Shown here piece by piece: positions 1-8,503 of a stretch of 23,110 bases of DNA. Location: the NCBI GenBank assembly GCA_046048295.1, contig JBJOGJ010000035.1, positions 1 through 23,110 on the forward strand, written 5' to 3'. The notes under the pieces were generated by a model. That model was not told the origin of the DNA, ran no database searches, and saw only the letters and a program-made list of their open reading frames with translations. The translations under genes were made by a program, and so were the position numbers. The number at the start of each line of letters is the position of its first letter. Position 1 is the stretch's first letter. This DNA comes from CBDCWA01 sp046048295 (GTDB lineage: Bacteria; Pseudomonadota; Alphaproteobacteria; Rhizobiales; Hyphomicrobiaceae).

Positions 1-68
1 GGCGGCCACCTGTCTTCCATTCTTTTCGACGACTGCCGGCATGAATGCAAGTCCGCCACTGCCCTGGG

Positions 69-1025
69 TTACCTGTTGCCGTCGGCTGGTCCACGGCCGC
101 CGCCACCCCGGCCGCTCCGGTCTTCGCGATTGACCGTGCCGTCGCGGTTGCGATCCATGCGGTTGAAGCGTTCCTTGGCGGCGCCGAGGAACTGATCGCG
201 CGTAACGCTACGCGCCTTGTCGGCTTCTGGACCGAACCGATGGATGAAGCGGGCGACGCGATAACTGACCATCTCCTTGCGCATGGCGTCAGAATCGGCC
301 TGGTCGACCGTTCCGTCCTTGTTGTGGTCCATGCGCTGGAAGCGCTCATTCGCACGGGCCGCGAATTCTTCGAGCGTGACGGCTCCATCCTTATTGGCAT
401 CGGTGCCGCGAAGCTGGCCGAACATCCTCATGCCGCGATGGCCACGCCCGCGCATGCCTTGACGGTCGCCGTTGCCAGCCAGGATATTGCGCCCCCTGAG
501 CATCGGCGGCAGGTCCGCATCGGTTATCCGGCCATCATTGTTGAGGTCGATTTGCTGGAACCGGCGCTGCAGGGACTGGTCGAACTCGGCCTTAGTCACC
601 TTGCCGTCATTGTCCTGATCGAACCTGCGGATCATGCCCATTCCCATGCGCATGCCACCGCCGCGCCGGCCACGCCTGCCCTCACGGCGCTCGGTGAACC
701 GGGCCTCGATTTCGCTCGCGTCGAGCACGTTGTCGCCATTCTTGTCGAAGCGTGCAAAGCGCTCCCGCGCCCTCGTCTCGATGTCCTCTAGCGTCATCTC
801 GCGATTTCGCGCACCGCGCCCGCGACCTTCGCGCCAGCCGTGCCCTTCATGGCCGTCTCCGCCGCGTCCGAACCCGCGATGATGACCCCGGCCGTGATCG
901 CCGTGGGAATCGTGACCCCGCCAGCCGTCGCCGCCTCGTCGGCCCTCGCCGGTCTGCGCGATGGCTGCAGCACCGCCAATGAGTGCAAGAGCGCCGACGA
1001 CGAGGATAGTTTTACCATTCTTCAT
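69..1025 (-). CDS. Secreted EF-hand calcium-binding protein (318 aa)
   Basis: Probable exported calcium-binding protein of unknown specific role. The N-terminus (residues 1-23) is a signal peptide with a hydrophobic core and an AIAQ cleavage region. Residues 26-76 are low-complexity, rich in Gly, His, Asp and Arg, which could bind metal or polyanions. Six twelve-residue EF-hand loops of the DxNxDG type are visible at about 94-105, 136-147, 160-171, 209-220, 233-244 and 291-302; a seventh, near 266-277, has lost the loop consensus. The hands fall into pairs separated by Gly/Arg-rich linkers. The ATG at 1025 has a GGAGA eight bases upstream. It lies 94 bases downstream of glnE and may have its own promoter there. 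The family (EF-hand repeat proteins of alphaproteobacteria) is recognised by the loops; no enzyme domain is visible. Confidence 0.9.
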   Translation of the reverse strand: MKNGKTILVVGALALIGGAAAIAQTGEGRRGGDGWRGHDSHGDHGRGHHRGFGRGGDGHEGHGWREGRGRGARNREMTLEDIETRARERFARFDKNGDNVLDASEIEARFTERREGRRGRRGGGMRMGMGMIRRFDQDNDGKVTKAEFDQSLQRRFQQIDLNNDGRITDADLPPMLRGRNILAGNGDRQGMRGRGHRGMRMFGQLRGTDANKDGAVTLEEFAARANERFQRMDHNKDGTVDQADSDAMRKEMVSYRVARFIHRFGPEADKARSVTRDQFLGAAKERFNRMDRNRDGTVNREDRSGRGGGGRGPADGNR

Positions 1026-1075
1026 TGGGAAATTCTCCGAATTTGCTGTCGGGAGGGCCCGGCGAAGACCCAGTT

Positions 1076-1091
1076 ACCCGATATAACGGGT
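1076..1091. repeat. Short dyad upstream of the EF-hand gene
   Basis: On the minus strand, ACCCG-TTATAT-CGGGT forms a perfect 5-bp inverted repeat around an AT-rich centre, in the 94-base gap between glnE and the EF-hand gene. The centre could serve as a -10 element, so the dyad could be an operator. No convincing -35 was found, and a five-base stem can occur by chance. Confidence 0.25.
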
Positions 1092-1119
1092 GGAAAGGCA
1101 TGATCCGTCGCTCATCGGG

Positions 1120-4047
1120 CTAGCGAACGATTTCGTCGAATGCCTCAGCGCATTGCGCCAGTGTCGATGCCAGATGCCGTTCCAGATGTTCGAAGCTCGG
1201 AGCGTCGGTAGCCCGCGCCAGCAGCGCCTTTAGCCCATCGGGTGCCGTGTCCGGCACGAATGCGCCATCGATGCACAGCCTTACGATGTGGGTAAGGTTG
1301 TGAAGGAGTTCCGCCGCCGGCAGCAGCACCGACGCATGCCTTTGGTCGAGCAGCCCGCAACGTTCGAGTTTGCGCAACGCCGCGGCGGTGTTCTGGTCGA
1401 GGACTTCGGGATGCTCGGCGGCATGAACGAGTTGCAGGAATTGCGTCGCGAACTCGAGATCGACCAGGCCGCCACGCACCTGCTTGATATCCCAGATGTT
1501 CGTGCTTCCCTTTTCAGCGGCGATCCTCGCCCGCATTTCCTGCACGTCCGCGGCGAGCTTTGCCCGGTCACGCTTCCGCACCAGTGCCTCGCGGCATGCA
1601 GCTTGCACTTGCGTGCGCAACTCGAATGGCCCGGTCAGCACCCTCGCCCGCGTCAGCGCCATGTGCTCCCAGGTCCAGGCACTTTCGTTCTGATAGGTGA
1701 TGAAGCTCTCTAGGCGTGTCGCCACCGGTCCCTGCTGGCCCGACGGCCTGAGGCGCATGTCGACCTCGTACAGGTAGCCTTCCGCCGTTGGTGCCGAGAG
1801 TGCGCTGATCACGCGCTGCGTCAGGCGCGCGTAGTATTGTCCGACGGCGAGCCCCTTCGATCCCGTCGACTGCACCGCATCCTTTGCAGCGTCGTAGACG
1901 ACGATGAGGTCGAGGTCCGAGGCTGCTGTCATCTCGCGACCGCCGAGCTTCCCCATCGCCAGGACCACTGCGCCACCACCCGGAACTTCGCCGTGGAGTG
2001 CATTGAACTCGGCTTCGACAGCGGCCTGCATAGCGGCGATCAACTGCTCGGCAAGCAGCGTGTAGGCCGGTCCCGCCTGCTGGGCCCCGATAATGCCGGT
2101 GAGAAGGCGCACGCCGATCAGGAACATCTGCTCGTTGCCGACGATTCGCGCCCGGTCCAGCAGGTCCTGGAAATCGGTCGCGCCGCCGAGTTCGTCGTTC
2201 AGTAACGCCTCGAGCTCGTCCGCCTGCGGCAGAATTCCGATGACGCGCGGGTCGAGTACGGCGTCGAGCACTCGCCTGCGCCGCCCGAGTATGCGCGCAA
2301 GCCTGGGAGCAGAGCCCATGATGTCCGCGACGAGTCTGAGCAGGTTGGGGTTTGCACGGAGAAGCGAGAACAACTGCACGCCGGTCGGCAGATTGGCGAG
2401 GAAACGGTCGAAACCGGCGAGCGCAGCATCGGGATCTGCCGTCTCGGCAAGCGCCTCGATCAGCACCGGTTGCACCTCCGTGAGCCGCTCCCGCGTCCGC
2501 GCGCTGCGAACCGCCGCATAACGACCTCGATGCCAGCCGCGCACGGTAGCGATGACCTGCGACGGCTGCGAGTATCCGAGGTTGGCCAGCGCCTCGAGTG
2601 TGCCCGGATCGTCATCCTCGCCGGCGAAAACCATGTTGGCGCCCTTGCGCGTCAGCTCCGGCACGCTCTCGAACAGCGCAGCATACTGCGTCTGAACTTT
2701 CTCCAGAACCGCGACCAGTTCCAGTGATAGTTCGTCGACACTCCGGTAGCCGGCAAAATGCGCAAAACTTTCGAGCGCCTCCGGTGCCGCCGGCAGCGTA
2801 TGCGTCTGGTCGTCTGCGACCATCTGCAACCTGTGCTCGATCGTCCTGAGATAGACGTAGGCTGCGGCGAGTTCGTCCCGCGCCTCAGGCTCGATCCATC
2901 CGCGTTCGGCCAGTCGTGCCAGCGCCACGAGTGTCTGTGGCGCCCTCAGTTCTACTTGTCGCCCGCCGGCTATGATCTGCTGCGTTTGCGCAAAGAACTC
3001 GATCTCGCGGATGCCGCCTCGGCCGACCTTGATGTTGTGGCCGGCGACGCCGATGACGGCGAACCCCCTGTGTGCATGGATCTGCCGCTTCATCGCGTGC
3101 ACGTCGGCAATGGCGGCGAAGTCCAGGTACTTTCGCCACACGAATGGCGCGAGTTCGGCGAGTAGCTCGTTGCCTGCCTCCGTGTCGCCAGCAACGGCGC
3201 GCGCCTTTATCATCGCCGCCCGTTCCCAGTTCTGCCCGAAGCTCTCGTAGTAGTAGAGCGCAGCCTCGCGAGATAATGCGACCTGGGTCGCGCCCGCGTC
3301 TGGCCTGAGCCTGAGGTCGGTGCGGAACACGTAGCCGTCGCCCGTGCGCTCCTGCATGATCTTGACGAGTTCCCGTGTCATCCGCACGAAGAAGTTCTGC
3401 AACTCAAGGCCATCTTTCAGATGCGCTCGTTCGGGATCGAAGAAGATGATAAGGTCTATGTCGCTCGAATAGTTGAGCTCGCCGGCACCGTACTTGCCCA
3501 TGCCGAGCACGATGAGGCCGGAGCGCCGGGCGGCGCCCTCCGATATGTCCGTCCATTGCCCTTTCTGGATCGCCTGCCCGAACAGGAATTCCAGCGCAGC
3601 GGCGAGCGCCGTGTCGGCCGTGCGCGTCAGCGCCCCGGTAACCTTTTCCAGTGGCCACGCGCCGGAAATGTCGGCCAGTGCCGTCAACAGCGCCACTTCG
3701 TTCTTGTATGCGCGCAGCGCCGCCATGATTTCGGCAATGCTGGAAGCGCTCTTGCCCGCCTCCAGCGCTGCCATCGACAGTGCGTCAAAATGATCCTCGG
3801 GCGGCGTCTGCAGGATACGGATGAGCCTCGGCACGTCGCGCTGGGCAAGGCCCGTTAGATAGGGCGAGCCCGACAACACGCCCGCGAGCAGATTTTCGAC
3901 AGGCGCGAGGTCCAGTACCTCCCCGCCCTCTATGCCCGCCGCCGCAGCCCGTAGCTCTGCGAGCGACAGGCGAACGCGCTCCTCGCCCGACACCACCGGC
4001 GCCCGTACGGCGAGTTCGTGGAGTGGTTGCTTCTGCCTCTCGACCAT
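1120..4047 (-). CDS. glnE: Bifunctional glutamine synthetase adenylyltransferase/deadenylylase
   Basis: Cytoplasmic enzyme that adenylylates and deadenylylates glutamine synthetase (GlnA) in response to PII and glutamine, tuning ammonium assimilation. At 975 aa it has the expected length for GlnE. Two nucleotidyltransferase domains are visible. The N-terminal (adenylyl-removing) one carries GMGKYGAGELNYSSDIDLI at 182-200, with metal-binding D196 and D198. The C-terminal (adenylyl-transferring) one carries AMGKLGGREMTAASDLDLI at 697-715, with D711 and D713. Each is followed by the helical GlnD/PII-uridylyltransferase-like domain. The ATG at 4047 has GGGAG nine bases upstream. It lies 59 bases after the preceding histidine kinase gene, so read-through from that operon is plausible. 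Both active sites look intact. The identification is secure from the paired motifs and the length. Confidence 0.97.
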   Translation of the reverse strand: MVERQKQPLHELAVRAPVVSGEERVRLSLAELRAAAAGIEGGEVLDLAPVENLLAGVLSGSPYLTGLAQRDVPRLIRILQTPPEDHFDALSMAALEAGKSASSIAEIMAALRAYKNEVALLTALADISGAWPLEKVTGALTRTADTALAAALEFLFGQAIQKGQWTDISEGAARRSGLIVLGMGKYGAGELNYSSDIDLIIFFDPERAHLKDGLELQNFFVRMTRELVKIMQERTGDGYVFRTDLRLRPDAGATQVALSREAALYYYESFGQNWERAAMIKARAVAGDTEAGNELLAELAPFVWRKYLDFAAIADVHAMKRQIHAHRGFAVIGVAGHNIKVGRGGIREIEFFAQTQQIIAGGRQVELRAPQTLVALARLAERGWIEPEARDELAAAYVYLRTIEHRLQMVADDQTHTLPAAPEALESFAHFAGYRSVDELSLELVAVLEKVQTQYAALFESVPELTRKGANMVFAGEDDDPGTLEALANLGYSQPSQVIATVRGWHRGRYAAVRSARTRERLTEVQPVLIEALAETADPDAALAGFDRFLANLPTGVQLFSLLRANPNLLRLVADIMGSAPRLARILGRRRRVLDAVLDPRVIGILPQADELEALLNDELGGATDFQDLLDRARIVGNEQMFLIGVRLLTGIIGAQQAGPAYTLLAEQLIAAMQAAVEAEFNALHGEVPGGGAVVLAMGKLGGREMTAASDLDLIVVYDAAKDAVQSTGSKGLAVGQYYARLTQRVISALSAPTAEGYLYEVDMRLRPSGQQGPVATRLESFITYQNESAWTWEHMALTRARVLTGPFELRTQVQAACREALVRKRDRAKLAADVQEMRARIAAEKGSTNIWDIKQVRGGLVDLEFATQFLQLVHAAEHPEVLDQNTAAALRKLERCGLLDQRHASVLLPAAELLHNLTHIVRLCIDGAFVPDTAPDGLKALLARATDAPSFEHLERHLASTLAQCAEAFDEIVR

Positions 4048-4106
4048 CTGGATTGCTCCCGCAGTGTGCCAGTCCGCTCGACCAGGGGCCGGACGCCACG
4101 ATTGGG

Positions 4107-5588
4107 TCAGCCGGTGATGCGCGTCCTCGGCAGTATAAGCGAAATCCTGAGGCCTGGTGCATTGTCCTCGAGCCGCACCCTGCCGCCGCTGAGCCGCGCC
4201 ACGGCAGCGACCAGGCTGAGGCCGAGACCCGTGCCCGGCTTGGACCTGCTCTTCTCTAGCCTGACGAAGCGCTCGAACACGCGCGAGCGTTCCTCCGCCG
4301 GAATTCCGGCCCCCCTGTCGGTAACCGTGATGGTCACATCGCCGGCGGCCGCCTCTACGAGCACCGAGATGTCGTCCTCACCGGACGCCGCGGTGTCGTG
4401 ACGACCATACTTGAGAGCATTGTCGATCATGTTGGCGACCGCCTGCCCGACGAGATGTCGGTTGGCGGTCACGAGCGCTCCGTGCACCGTATGCCGTTCG
4501 TCGAAAGTGAAGATGCGGCCCTGCTCGTCGGCGACCGGCTGGTAGAGATCCACGAGATCGGAGACCAGCGCCGCCACATCTATCGTCTCCGACTGGTCAT
4601 CCTGCGAACCTGCTTCGAGCTTTGCGATGAGCAGCAGCGCATTGAATGTCTTGATGAGGTCGTCTGCTTCCTCGGTCACGCGCTCGAGGGCCGCCCGGTG
4701 GTCGCCCCCTTGTGGTTCGCTGAGTGCGGCCTCCGCATGATTGCGCAGACGCGTCAGGGGCGTCTTTAGGTCGTGTGCGATGTTGTCCGAGACCTCCTTG
4801 AGTGAGGCCAGGAGTCTCTCGATCCGGGCGAGCATCTGGTTGAGGTCGGCCGCCAACTGGTCCAGTTCGTCGCCTGTGCCGGTCACCGGCACGCGTTCGG
4901 CGAAGCGCCCACCCATGATCGAGCGTGCCGTAGCCGATATCGCCCCGATCCGAGAGAGTACGAACCGGCTTGCCAGGAGGCCGCCTGCGAGTCCAGCCAG
5001 TGCAAGGCCGAGGAAGCCGGCGAGGAATAGCTTGCCGATCCGGTAAGCGAGGCGCCGCTGCTCGTCGAGGTTGCGCCCGATGAGCAGCGCAAGCCCGTGA
5101 GGCAGGCTTATCGCTGCTCCGGCACCGAGGAGGGATCGGCCGCCCTCGGCACCGCCAATCTCGAAGCGAAACGTGCCACCGGGCCCGTCGGGCTGGATTT
5201 CCGACGGCCAGGAGCCGACGTTACCAGCAATCTTCTTGCCATCCCGGTCGACCAGCAGGTAGAGGCGATCTCCTTGCGCCTCGAGGCGCGCCTCGATGAG
5301 CCTTGCAAGAAACGGTGCACCGCCGGCATTCGCCGCGATCCTGAGATCCTTCACCTCTGTCGCTATGGCACCCGTGATCTGTCTGGCGACGATGCCGCTC
5401 GTCTGAAGATAAATGGCGATGAACACCAACGCGCTCGCGAACAGCGCAATGCCGACGTAAAGCGCCGTCATCCGGAACGTCATCGTGCGGGAAAGTCTGG
5501 CGAGCGCGCTCACGAACCCCTGTCCACCCGCGCCGCTCTTGATGCCTGGATCGGCTGACGCATCGTCCCTGTCGGCGGCCAAGGTCAC
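4107..5588 (-). CDS. Membrane sensor histidine kinase (partner of the regulator at 5585-6265)
   Basis: Inner-membrane sensor kinase that would autophosphorylate on His and pass phosphate to the adjacent regulator. In the 493-aa product TM1 is at about 42-62, a periplasmic sensor domain of about 120 residues follows, and TM2 is at about 186-207. A HAMP linker spans about 208-256. The HisKA H-box has H272 in NIAHDLKTPL, and the HATPase_c domain has an N-box (N390), a G1 box DRGAGI (424-429) and a G2 box GTGLGLSL. It starts with GTG in a GTGA overlap with the regulator stop, four bases, which implies translational coupling; GGAAG lies about eight bases upstream. The pair sits behind degP, as in the envelope-stress-type systems of Rhizobiales (I recall TceSR as such a pair). 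The signal is unknown, and the symbol is left blank because orthology cannot be tested here. Confidence 0.93.
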   Translation of the reverse strand: MTLAADRDDASADPGIKSGAGGQGFVSALARLSRTMTFRMTALYVGIALFASALVFIAIYLQTSGIVARQITGAIATEVKDLRIAANAGGAPFLARLIEARLEAQGDRLYLLVDRDGKKIAGNVGSWPSEIQPDGPGGTFRFEIGGAEGGRSLLGAGAAISLPHGLALLIGRNLDEQRRLAYRIGKLFLAGFLGLALAGLAGGLLASRFVLSRIGAISATARSIMGGRFAERVPVTGTGDELDQLAADLNQMLARIERLLASLKEVSDNIAHDLKTPLTRLRNHAEAALSEPQGGDHRAALERVTEEADDLIKTFNALLLIAKLEAGSQDDQSETIDVAALVSDLVDLYQPVADEQGRIFTFDERHTVHGALVTANRHLVGQAVANMIDNALKYGRHDTAASGEDDISVLVEAAAGDVTITVTDRGAGIPAEERSRVFERFVRLEKSRSKPGTGLGLSLVAAVARLSGGRVRLEDNAPGLRISLILPRTRITG

Positions 5589-6265
5589 GGTGCATCTTCC
5601 CGCATGATGTAGCCCGCACCGCGGACCGTGTGCAGGAGTTGCGCATCGAAGCCCTTTTCGATCTTCGAGCGTAGCCGCGAAATGTGTACGTCGATGACGT
5701 TTGTCTGCGGATCGAAATGGTAGTCCCAGACCTGCTCGAGCAGCATTGTCCGCGTCACCATCTGGCCCTTGTGGCGCATCAGGTACTCGAGCAGCTTGAA
5801 CTCTCGAGGCTGCAGCAGGATCTCTCGCCCGCCGCGCGTTACTTGCCGTGTGAGACGGTCGAGCACGAGGTCGCCGACCTGGTAGCGGGTGTCCTGCTCG
5901 TCGGGCTGTGCCCTCCTGTTCAGGGCTTCGAGGCGTGCGAGCAGTTCGGTGAAGGCGTAGGGCTTCGTGAGATAGTCGTCGCCTCCGGCCTTGAGACCTT
6001 TGACCCTGTCGTCGACGTCGCCGAGCGCGGAGAGAATCAGCACCGGGGTTCGACTGCCTTCGGCGCGCAGCGTACGGATGATGGACAGCCCGTCGAGGTC
6101 GGGCAGCATGCGGTCGACCACGAGCGCGTCGTAGGAGTTGTCACGCGCCTGCTGCAGTCCCGCCGGGCCGTCGTAGGCGGCATCGACGGTGTGGCCCGAC
6201 TCTGTCAGTGCCTTGACCAGATAGCGTGACGATTCCTTGTCGTCCTCGATCACCAGCACCCGCAT
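5585..6265 (-). CDS. OmpR/PhoB-family response regulator
   Basis: DNA-binding transcription regulator controlled by phosphorylation from the downstream kinase. In the 226-aa product the receiver domain (1-118) has the acidic pocket E7/D8/D9, phospho-acceptor D51 in VVDRMLPDLDG, S79 and K101 in TKPY. The winged-helix output domain (about 128-225) shows the PREFKLLEYL and NVIDVHISRLRSKI segments typical of Trans_reg_C. The ATG at 6265 was chosen because the product then begins MRVLVIEDD as receivers do, with GGAG six bases upstream; a longer in-frame extension to 6337 has no such support. It is separated from degP by 127 bases that hold a GC-rich hairpin. Target genes cannot be read from the sequence; position suggests envelope stress. 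Confidence 0.94.
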   Translation of the reverse strand: MRVLVIEDDKESSRYLVKALTESGHTVDAAYDGPAGLQQARDNSYDALVVDRMLPDLDGLSIIRTLRAEGSRTPVLILSALGDVDDRVKGLKAGGDDYLTKPYAFTELLARLEALNRRAQPDEQDTRYQVGDLVLDRLTRQVTRGGREILLQPREFKLLEYLMRHKGQMVTRTMLLEQVWDYHFDPQTNVIDVHISRLRSKIEKGFDAQLLHTVRGAGYIMREDAP

Positions 6266-6294
6266 ATCGTTCTCCCCGGGCTGGATGACATCTG

Positions 6295-6328
6295 GGCGGC
6301 GCCGGGAACCTGTCCCCGGCTCGCCGCC
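6295..6328 (-). other. GC-rich hairpin between degP and the response regulator
   Basis: The arms GGCGGCG (6295-6301) and CGCCGCC (6322-6328) pair over 7 bp. After a two-base bulge, five more G-C pairs form (6302-6306 with 6315-6319). The loop is about eight bases. There is no T-run on the minus-strand side, so it is not a classical intrinsic terminator. It lies in the leader of the response regulator mRNA, 29 bases from the start codon, and could protect or end the degP transcript. Confidence 0.35.
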
Positions 6329-6392
6329 GCAGTGCAAGTGTTGGCGGACCGGAAACCTGCGTGCAGGGACGGCAGGCCTCCGGGCAGTGGCA

Positions 6393-7892
6393 TCAGCCCT
6401 TCTCGATATCTACGAAAACCAGACGGCGCTGATTCTTCGAGCGCACGCCGAGCATGACCTTCGGCCGCTTGTTTGCCTTGGCCTGCTTGATGATCTGCTC
6501 GATCTCCGGGACGGTGTTGACCGGCTGCTGATTGGCGTGAGTGATCAGGTCGCCGACGCTGAGACCGCTCTTGGCAGCAGCACCGTCCGAATCGATGTCG
6601 GTGATCTTGAGCCCCTTCTCCGCACCGCTGGCGATAGGCTCCAGCGTGAGGCCGAGCGCGGCCGAGTCCACAGTCTTGGTCGGCGCTTTCGGACCGTCGA
6701 GCTTGGCAACCTGGGAGCTGCTGGTCGGGAACGTGCCGAGCATGACCTTGATCGTCTGCTCACGCCCGCCGCGGAACACGGTGATGTCCACGGTCGTACC
6801 CGGCGAGAACTCTGCGATCTTCAGAGACAGATCCTTGCTGCTTTCGATTGGCTTGCCGTTGATGGCCTTGATCACGTCGAAATTGTTGAGGCCGCCCTTG
6901 GCTGCCGGCCCATCGTCGGTCACTTCGGCAACGAGTGCGCCCTTTTCATCCTTCAGGCCCAGGCTCTGCACAGTGTCCTTGTCCACGTTGCGGATTTTCA
7001 CGCCGAGCCAGCCGCGCGTGACGGTGCCTTTCGTCTTGAGCTCTTCGATGACCCGTTTGGCCGTTGCCGCAGGCACTGCGAACGCGATGCCGACGTTGCC
7101 GCCTGACGGGCTGTAGATTGCGGTGTTGATGCCGACCACCTCACCGTCGAGGTTGAACGTCGGCCCACCGGAGTTGCCACGGTTCACCGCCGCATCGATC
7201 TGCAGGTAGTCGTATGGGCCGGAGCCGATGTCACGGGCAAGAGCCGAGACGATGCCAGCCGTCACCGTTCCGCCAAGTCCGAACGGGTTGCCGACCGCCA
7301 GAACCCAGTCGCCGACACGAGCCGGCTTCTCGGTGAGCTTCACAAACGGAAAGTTGCGCTTGGTCTTGATCTTGAGTAGCGCGAGATCGGTGCGCGGATC
7401 GGTGCCGACGAGTTCCGCATCGAGCTTCTCCTTCTGGTCGAAGGAAACCGTGATCTGGTTTGCGCCGTCGATGACGTGGTTGTTCGTGACCACATAGCCG
7501 TCCGCCGAGATGACGAAGCCGGAACCGGTAGCGGCTCGCCGCGGAGTAGGCGCGTTGTTGAAGTTGCGCGGCATGTTCTTGAAGAACTCGTTGAGGGGAT
7601 GGTCTTCAGGCAGGTCGGGGAAGAATTCCTGCAGACCGCGCTGGTTGGGTTTGCTGCGCTGTGAAGTTGTGACCCGTCCGCCGTTGGTGGCGTTGATGCT
7701 GACGACGGCGGGTTTCACCCTCTCGACGATGTCCGCGAACGAAAGCGGCGCCCGGCTGAGCTGGCTCGCTGCCGGCGTCTTTTCGCTGGAGAAGAGTTGC
7801 GCCTGCGCCGGCGTGGGGGGCGACGCGAGCAGTGCCAGGGCGAGGCCGCCTGCGGCACCGAGTGCGATCGATTTGGTGCGGATGTTTGTCAT
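6393..7892 (-). CDS. degP: Periplasmic serine protease/chaperone of the Do/HtrA family
   Basis: Degrades or refolds damaged envelope proteins in the periplasm. The 499-aa product has a signal peptide (1-31, cleavage near PAQAQ) and a trypsin-like domain with the triad H139 (TNNHV), D169 (RTDLAL) and S241 (GNSGGP). Two PDZ domains follow at about 290-385 and 410-495, a layout usual for DegP/DegQ. A linker near 75-120 matches the long LA-type loop. The ATG at 7892 was chosen for the signal peptide and a GGAG five bases upstream; the open frame continues upstream to 8168 over ccmH without coding character. The gene lies 125 bases after ccmH and before a two-component pair, the order known from rhizobia. 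The function is secure; DegP versus DegQ naming is a convention. Confidence 0.95.
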   Translation of the reverse strand: MTNIRTKSIALGAAGGLALALLASPPTPAQAQLFSSEKTPAASQLSRAPLSFADIVERVKPAVVSINATNGGRVTTSQRSKPNQRGLQEFFPDLPEDHPLNEFFKNMPRNFNNAPTPRRAATGSGFVISADGYVVTNNHVIDGANQITVSFDQKEKLDAELVGTDPRTDLALLKIKTKRNFPFVKLTEKPARVGDWVLAVGNPFGLGGTVTAGIVSALARDIGSGPYDYLQIDAAVNRGNSGGPTFNLDGEVVGINTAIYSPSGGNVGIAFAVPAATAKRVIEELKTKGTVTRGWLGVKIRNVDKDTVQSLGLKDEKGALVAEVTDDGPAAKGGLNNFDVIKAINGKPIESSKDLSLKIAEFSPGTTVDITVFRGGREQTIKVMLGTFPTSSSQVAKLDGPKAPTKTVDSAALGLTLEPIASGAEKGLKITDIDSDGAAAKSGLSVGDLITHANQQPVNTVPEIEQIIKQAKANKRPKVMLGVRSKNQRRLVFVDIEKG

Positions 7893-7981
7893 TGCTGCTC
7901 CATGAGTGTTGGGCGCGCTCTCCTGATGGAGTGGGCGGGACGTATCGGCGTTCCCGTCGTGCGTACCAGCTTCACCCTTAC

Positions 7982-8000
7982 ATGGCGCTTTCCGCGCCAT
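7982..8000 (-). other. Perfect 7-bp stem-loop between ccmH and degP
   Basis: ATGGCGC-GGAAA-GCGCCAT on the minus strand is a perfect 7-bp stem with a five-base loop, starting 18 bases after the ccmH stop. There is no following T-run. It may stabilise the 3' end of the ccm transcript. It also lies between a weak TTGTTA and TGTAAG pair, so a degP promoter overlapping it is possible. A second, imperfect inverted repeat (CGGGACG/CGTTCCCG) occupies 7936-7956 in the same gap. Confidence 0.4.
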
Positions 8001-8017
8001 TAACAATCGGTAATGTG

Positions 8018-8503
8018 TCAGGCTTTGGAATTGTCCAGGATCTGCTTCAGGCGCGCCTGCTCCTCGGGATTGAGCGGTTCCGGGGCATTGCGTTCCCCCG
8101 CCCGCCGCCTGGTGCGGGAGTAGACGAATAGCCCCGCCAACAGGAGAACCGCGAAGGGCGCCAGCCAAAGTAGGAGCGTGTGGATGCCAAATCGTGGGCG
8201 CAGTAGTACGAACTCGCCGTAGCGGGCGACGATATAGTCGATGACCTGCTTGTCACTGTCTCCGTTCTTGAGACGTTCTCGAACAAGTACGCGAAGGTCC
8301 TTGGCGAGTGGCGCATCGGAGTCGTCGATGGACTGGTTCTGGCAGACGAGGCACCTGAGCTCCGCCGAAAGCTTTCGCGCCCGGGTTTCAAGCGCCGGGT
8401 CCTTCAGGACCTCGTCCGGGGAGACCGCGTGTGCCGGCAGCACGGCGGACCATAGAACGAGCACTGCTGCACAGATACGGCAAAGCCAGCCGGCGCTGCT
8501 CAT
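8018..8503 (-). CDS. ccmH: Cytochrome c maturation protein CcmH (CycL)
   Basis: Membrane-anchored periplasmic thiol-oxidoreductase component of System I cytochrome c maturation. It keeps apocytochrome CXXCH cysteines reduced and works with CcmF and CcmI as the haem lyase. The 161-aa product has a signal peptide (1-26, LPAHA), the diagnostic RCLVCQNQ motif with C51 and C54, the conserved helical domain to about residue 100, one transmembrane helix (about 108-128) and a charged cytoplasmic tail. This is the short alphaproteobacterial form without the TPR part, which is supplied here by CcmI. The ATG at 8503 overlaps the ccmF stop by four bases (ATGA), so translation is coupled. It is the last gene of ccmIEFH. 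Confidence 0.96.
   Translation of the reverse strand: MSSAGWLCRICAAVLVLWSAVLPAHAVSPDEVLKDPALETRARKLSAELRCLVCQNQSIDDSDAPLAKDLRVLVRERLKNGDSDKQVIDYIVARYGEFVLLRPRFGIHTLLLWLAPFAVLLLAGLFVYSRTRRRAGERNAPEPLNPEEQARLKQILDNSKA

Noticed and set aside
1..68. Gene or terminator in the left edge of the window
   Set aside because: The stretch is short, has no supported coding frame and no clear hairpin; nothing could be called.
45..791. Plus-strand open frame of 248 codons opposite the EF-hand gene
   Set aside because: It is the antisense shadow of a GC-rich, repeat-bearing gene; the minus strand encodes a signal peptide and EF-hand loops, and the plus product has no recognisable domain.
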